A stretch of DNA of 52,726 nucleotides from an uncultured Rhizobiaceae group bacterium (lineage in GTDB: Bacteria; Pseudomonadota; Alphaproteobacteria; Rhizobiales; Rhizobiaceae), in contig CAJQPW010000378.1 of assembly GCA_905480295.1 (NCBI GenBank), positions 1 to 52,726 on the forward strand, read 5' to 3'. Positions 51,995 to 52,726 of the stretch are shown here, piece by piece. Every line of letters begins with the position of its first letter. The stretch's first letter is position 1. A program made the position numbers and the translations under genes. A model generated the notes under the pieces. The model searched no databases, was not told the origin of the DNA, and was given only the letters and a program-made list of their open reading frames with translations.

Positions 51995-52726
51995 ATGTTC
52001 AAATCAAGCCGCAAACCCAAAGTCCTGATCATATTACATCAGGAAACATCGACACCCGGACGCATCGGAATGCGATTGCGTGAACGTGGTTTCGAACTCG
52101 ATATCCGCCGCCCACCCCTGGGCGATGCCTTGCCGGAAAGCCTCGATGACCATGCCGGTGCCATCATGTTCGGCGGCCCGATGAGCGCCAATGACGGTGA
52201 TGAATTTGTCAAACGGGAAACCGACTGGCTCGCCGTGCCGCTTAAGGAAAACAGACCGTTTCTGGGAATCTGTCTCGGTGCACAAAAACTGGTGCGCCAC
52301 CTGGGAGGAAATGTTGAGTCTCATCCAGAGGGCCAGGTGGAGATCGGCTATTACCCGCTCTACGCCACACCGGAAGGCCAGGCCCTGCTCGACTGGCCTC
52401 AAATGGTTTATCAGTGGCACCGGGAAGGATTTGATCTGCCTGATGGCTCGGTTCCTCTGGCGCGGGGAGACACCTATCCCAATCAGGCGTTCCGCTATGG
52501 CGACCGAACCTACGCCCTGCAGTTTCACACCGAACTGACTTTGGCGATGATGTGTAAATGGTCCGTCAAAGGGGCGGCGAGACTAACCGCCCCTGGCGCG
52601 CAGCAACGAAGAGAGCAGCTCGAAGGGCGCTTGTTGTACGACCAACAGGTGCACATCTGGCTTGACCAGTTTCTTGACATGTGGATTGGACGACAGGGCA
52701 ATCTCGCAGAAGACAGGGCCGCACCC
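51995..52726 (+). CDS. Class I glutamine amidotransferase-like protein (partial, runs off the end)
   Basis: 244 codons, open to the last base of the window. GATase1 fold: MFGGPMSANDGDEFVKRETDWL, the nucleophile in FLGICLGAQKLVRHLGG, and the His/Glu pair in YALQFHTELT, so the Cys-His-Glu triad is complete. It resembles stand-alone GMP-synthase-like amidotransferases with no attached synthase domain; the amide acceptor is unknown. The ATG at 51995 follows the TerB-like stop by 18 bases. The true C-terminus lies beyond the window. Confidence 0.88.
   Translation, partial: MFKSSRKPKVLIILHQETSTPGRIGMRLRERGFELDIRRPPLGDALPESLDDHAGAIMFGGPMSANDGDEFVKRETDWLAVPLKENRPFLGICLGAQKLVRHLGGNVESHPEGQVEIGYYPLYATPEGQALLDWPQMVYQWHREGFDLPDGSVPLARGDTYPNQAFRYGDRTYALQFHTELTLAMMCKWSVKGAARLTAPGAQQRREQLEGRLLYDQQVHIWLDQFLDMWIGRQGNLAEDRAAP

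Overview
The window is about 52.7 kb of chromosomal housekeeping DNA from an alphaproteobacterium. Gene order and protein features point to the order Hyphomicrobiales (Rhizobiales): trpB-trpA-accD-folC; an L21 protein with an extra helix-hairpin-helix tail next to L27; obgE-proB-proA-nadD-rsfS-rlmH followed by an EnvC-like protein, CtpA and a YibQ-type deacetylase; an F1-only ATP synthase operon (atpHAGDC) separated from F0; mdh-sucCD-sucAB-lpd as one TCA block; and an Omp19-like lipoprotein. Genus cannot be fixed from the sequence alone. I see no rRNA, tRNA, CRISPR array, insertion sequence or integrase.

Layout. 1-3445 (+): end of trpB, trpA, accD, folC. 3538-6523 (+): a Crp/Fnr regulator, an EamA transporter and a serine-glyoxylate type aminotransferase. 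6684-7928 (+): rplU-rpmA with a promoter, a long leader and a strong terminator. 7990-13923 (+): a GNAT enzyme, obgE, proB, proA, nadD, rsfS and rlmH. 14015-18546 (+): an envelope/cell-division cluster (EnvC-like, CtpA, divergent polysaccharide deacetylase) plus rppH, with a consensus CtrA box in front. 18602-23667 (-): atpHAGDC. 23906-27306 (-): two membrane proteins of unknown function and priA. 27403-30937 (+): transaldolase, xerC, a TraB/GumN protein and two small exported proteins, one behind a sigma-54-like promoter. 31104-43153 (-): zapE, mdh, sucC, an exported protein of unknown function, sucD, sucA, sucB (two lipoyl domains), an SDR and lpd. 43219-44723 (-): Omp19-like lipoprotein and exported MsrA. 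44929-52726 (+): an SDR, then sdhC-sdhD-sdhA, two antisense lysozyme genes, sdhB, a YeaQ-type protein, a TerB-like protein and an amidotransferase running off the end.

Most of the genes serve central metabolism: 2-oxoglutarate dehydrogenase, succinyl-CoA synthetase, succinate dehydrogenase, malate dehydrogenase and F1-ATPase are all here. Most of the unusual signal comes from insertions into these otherwise conserved operons. Two tandem GH24-type lysozyme genes sit head-on between sdhA and sdhB, and a decayed copy of the sdhA 3' end lies between them. That copy shows that the duplicated unit was sdhA tail plus lysozyme. An exported protein of unknown function sits between sucC and sucD with an ATGA overlap. 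Further points are a non-canonical CTG start proposed for rsfS, a candidate small RNA built of three hairpins downstream of an 80-residue exported protein, and a GntR-like palindrome between mdh and sucC.
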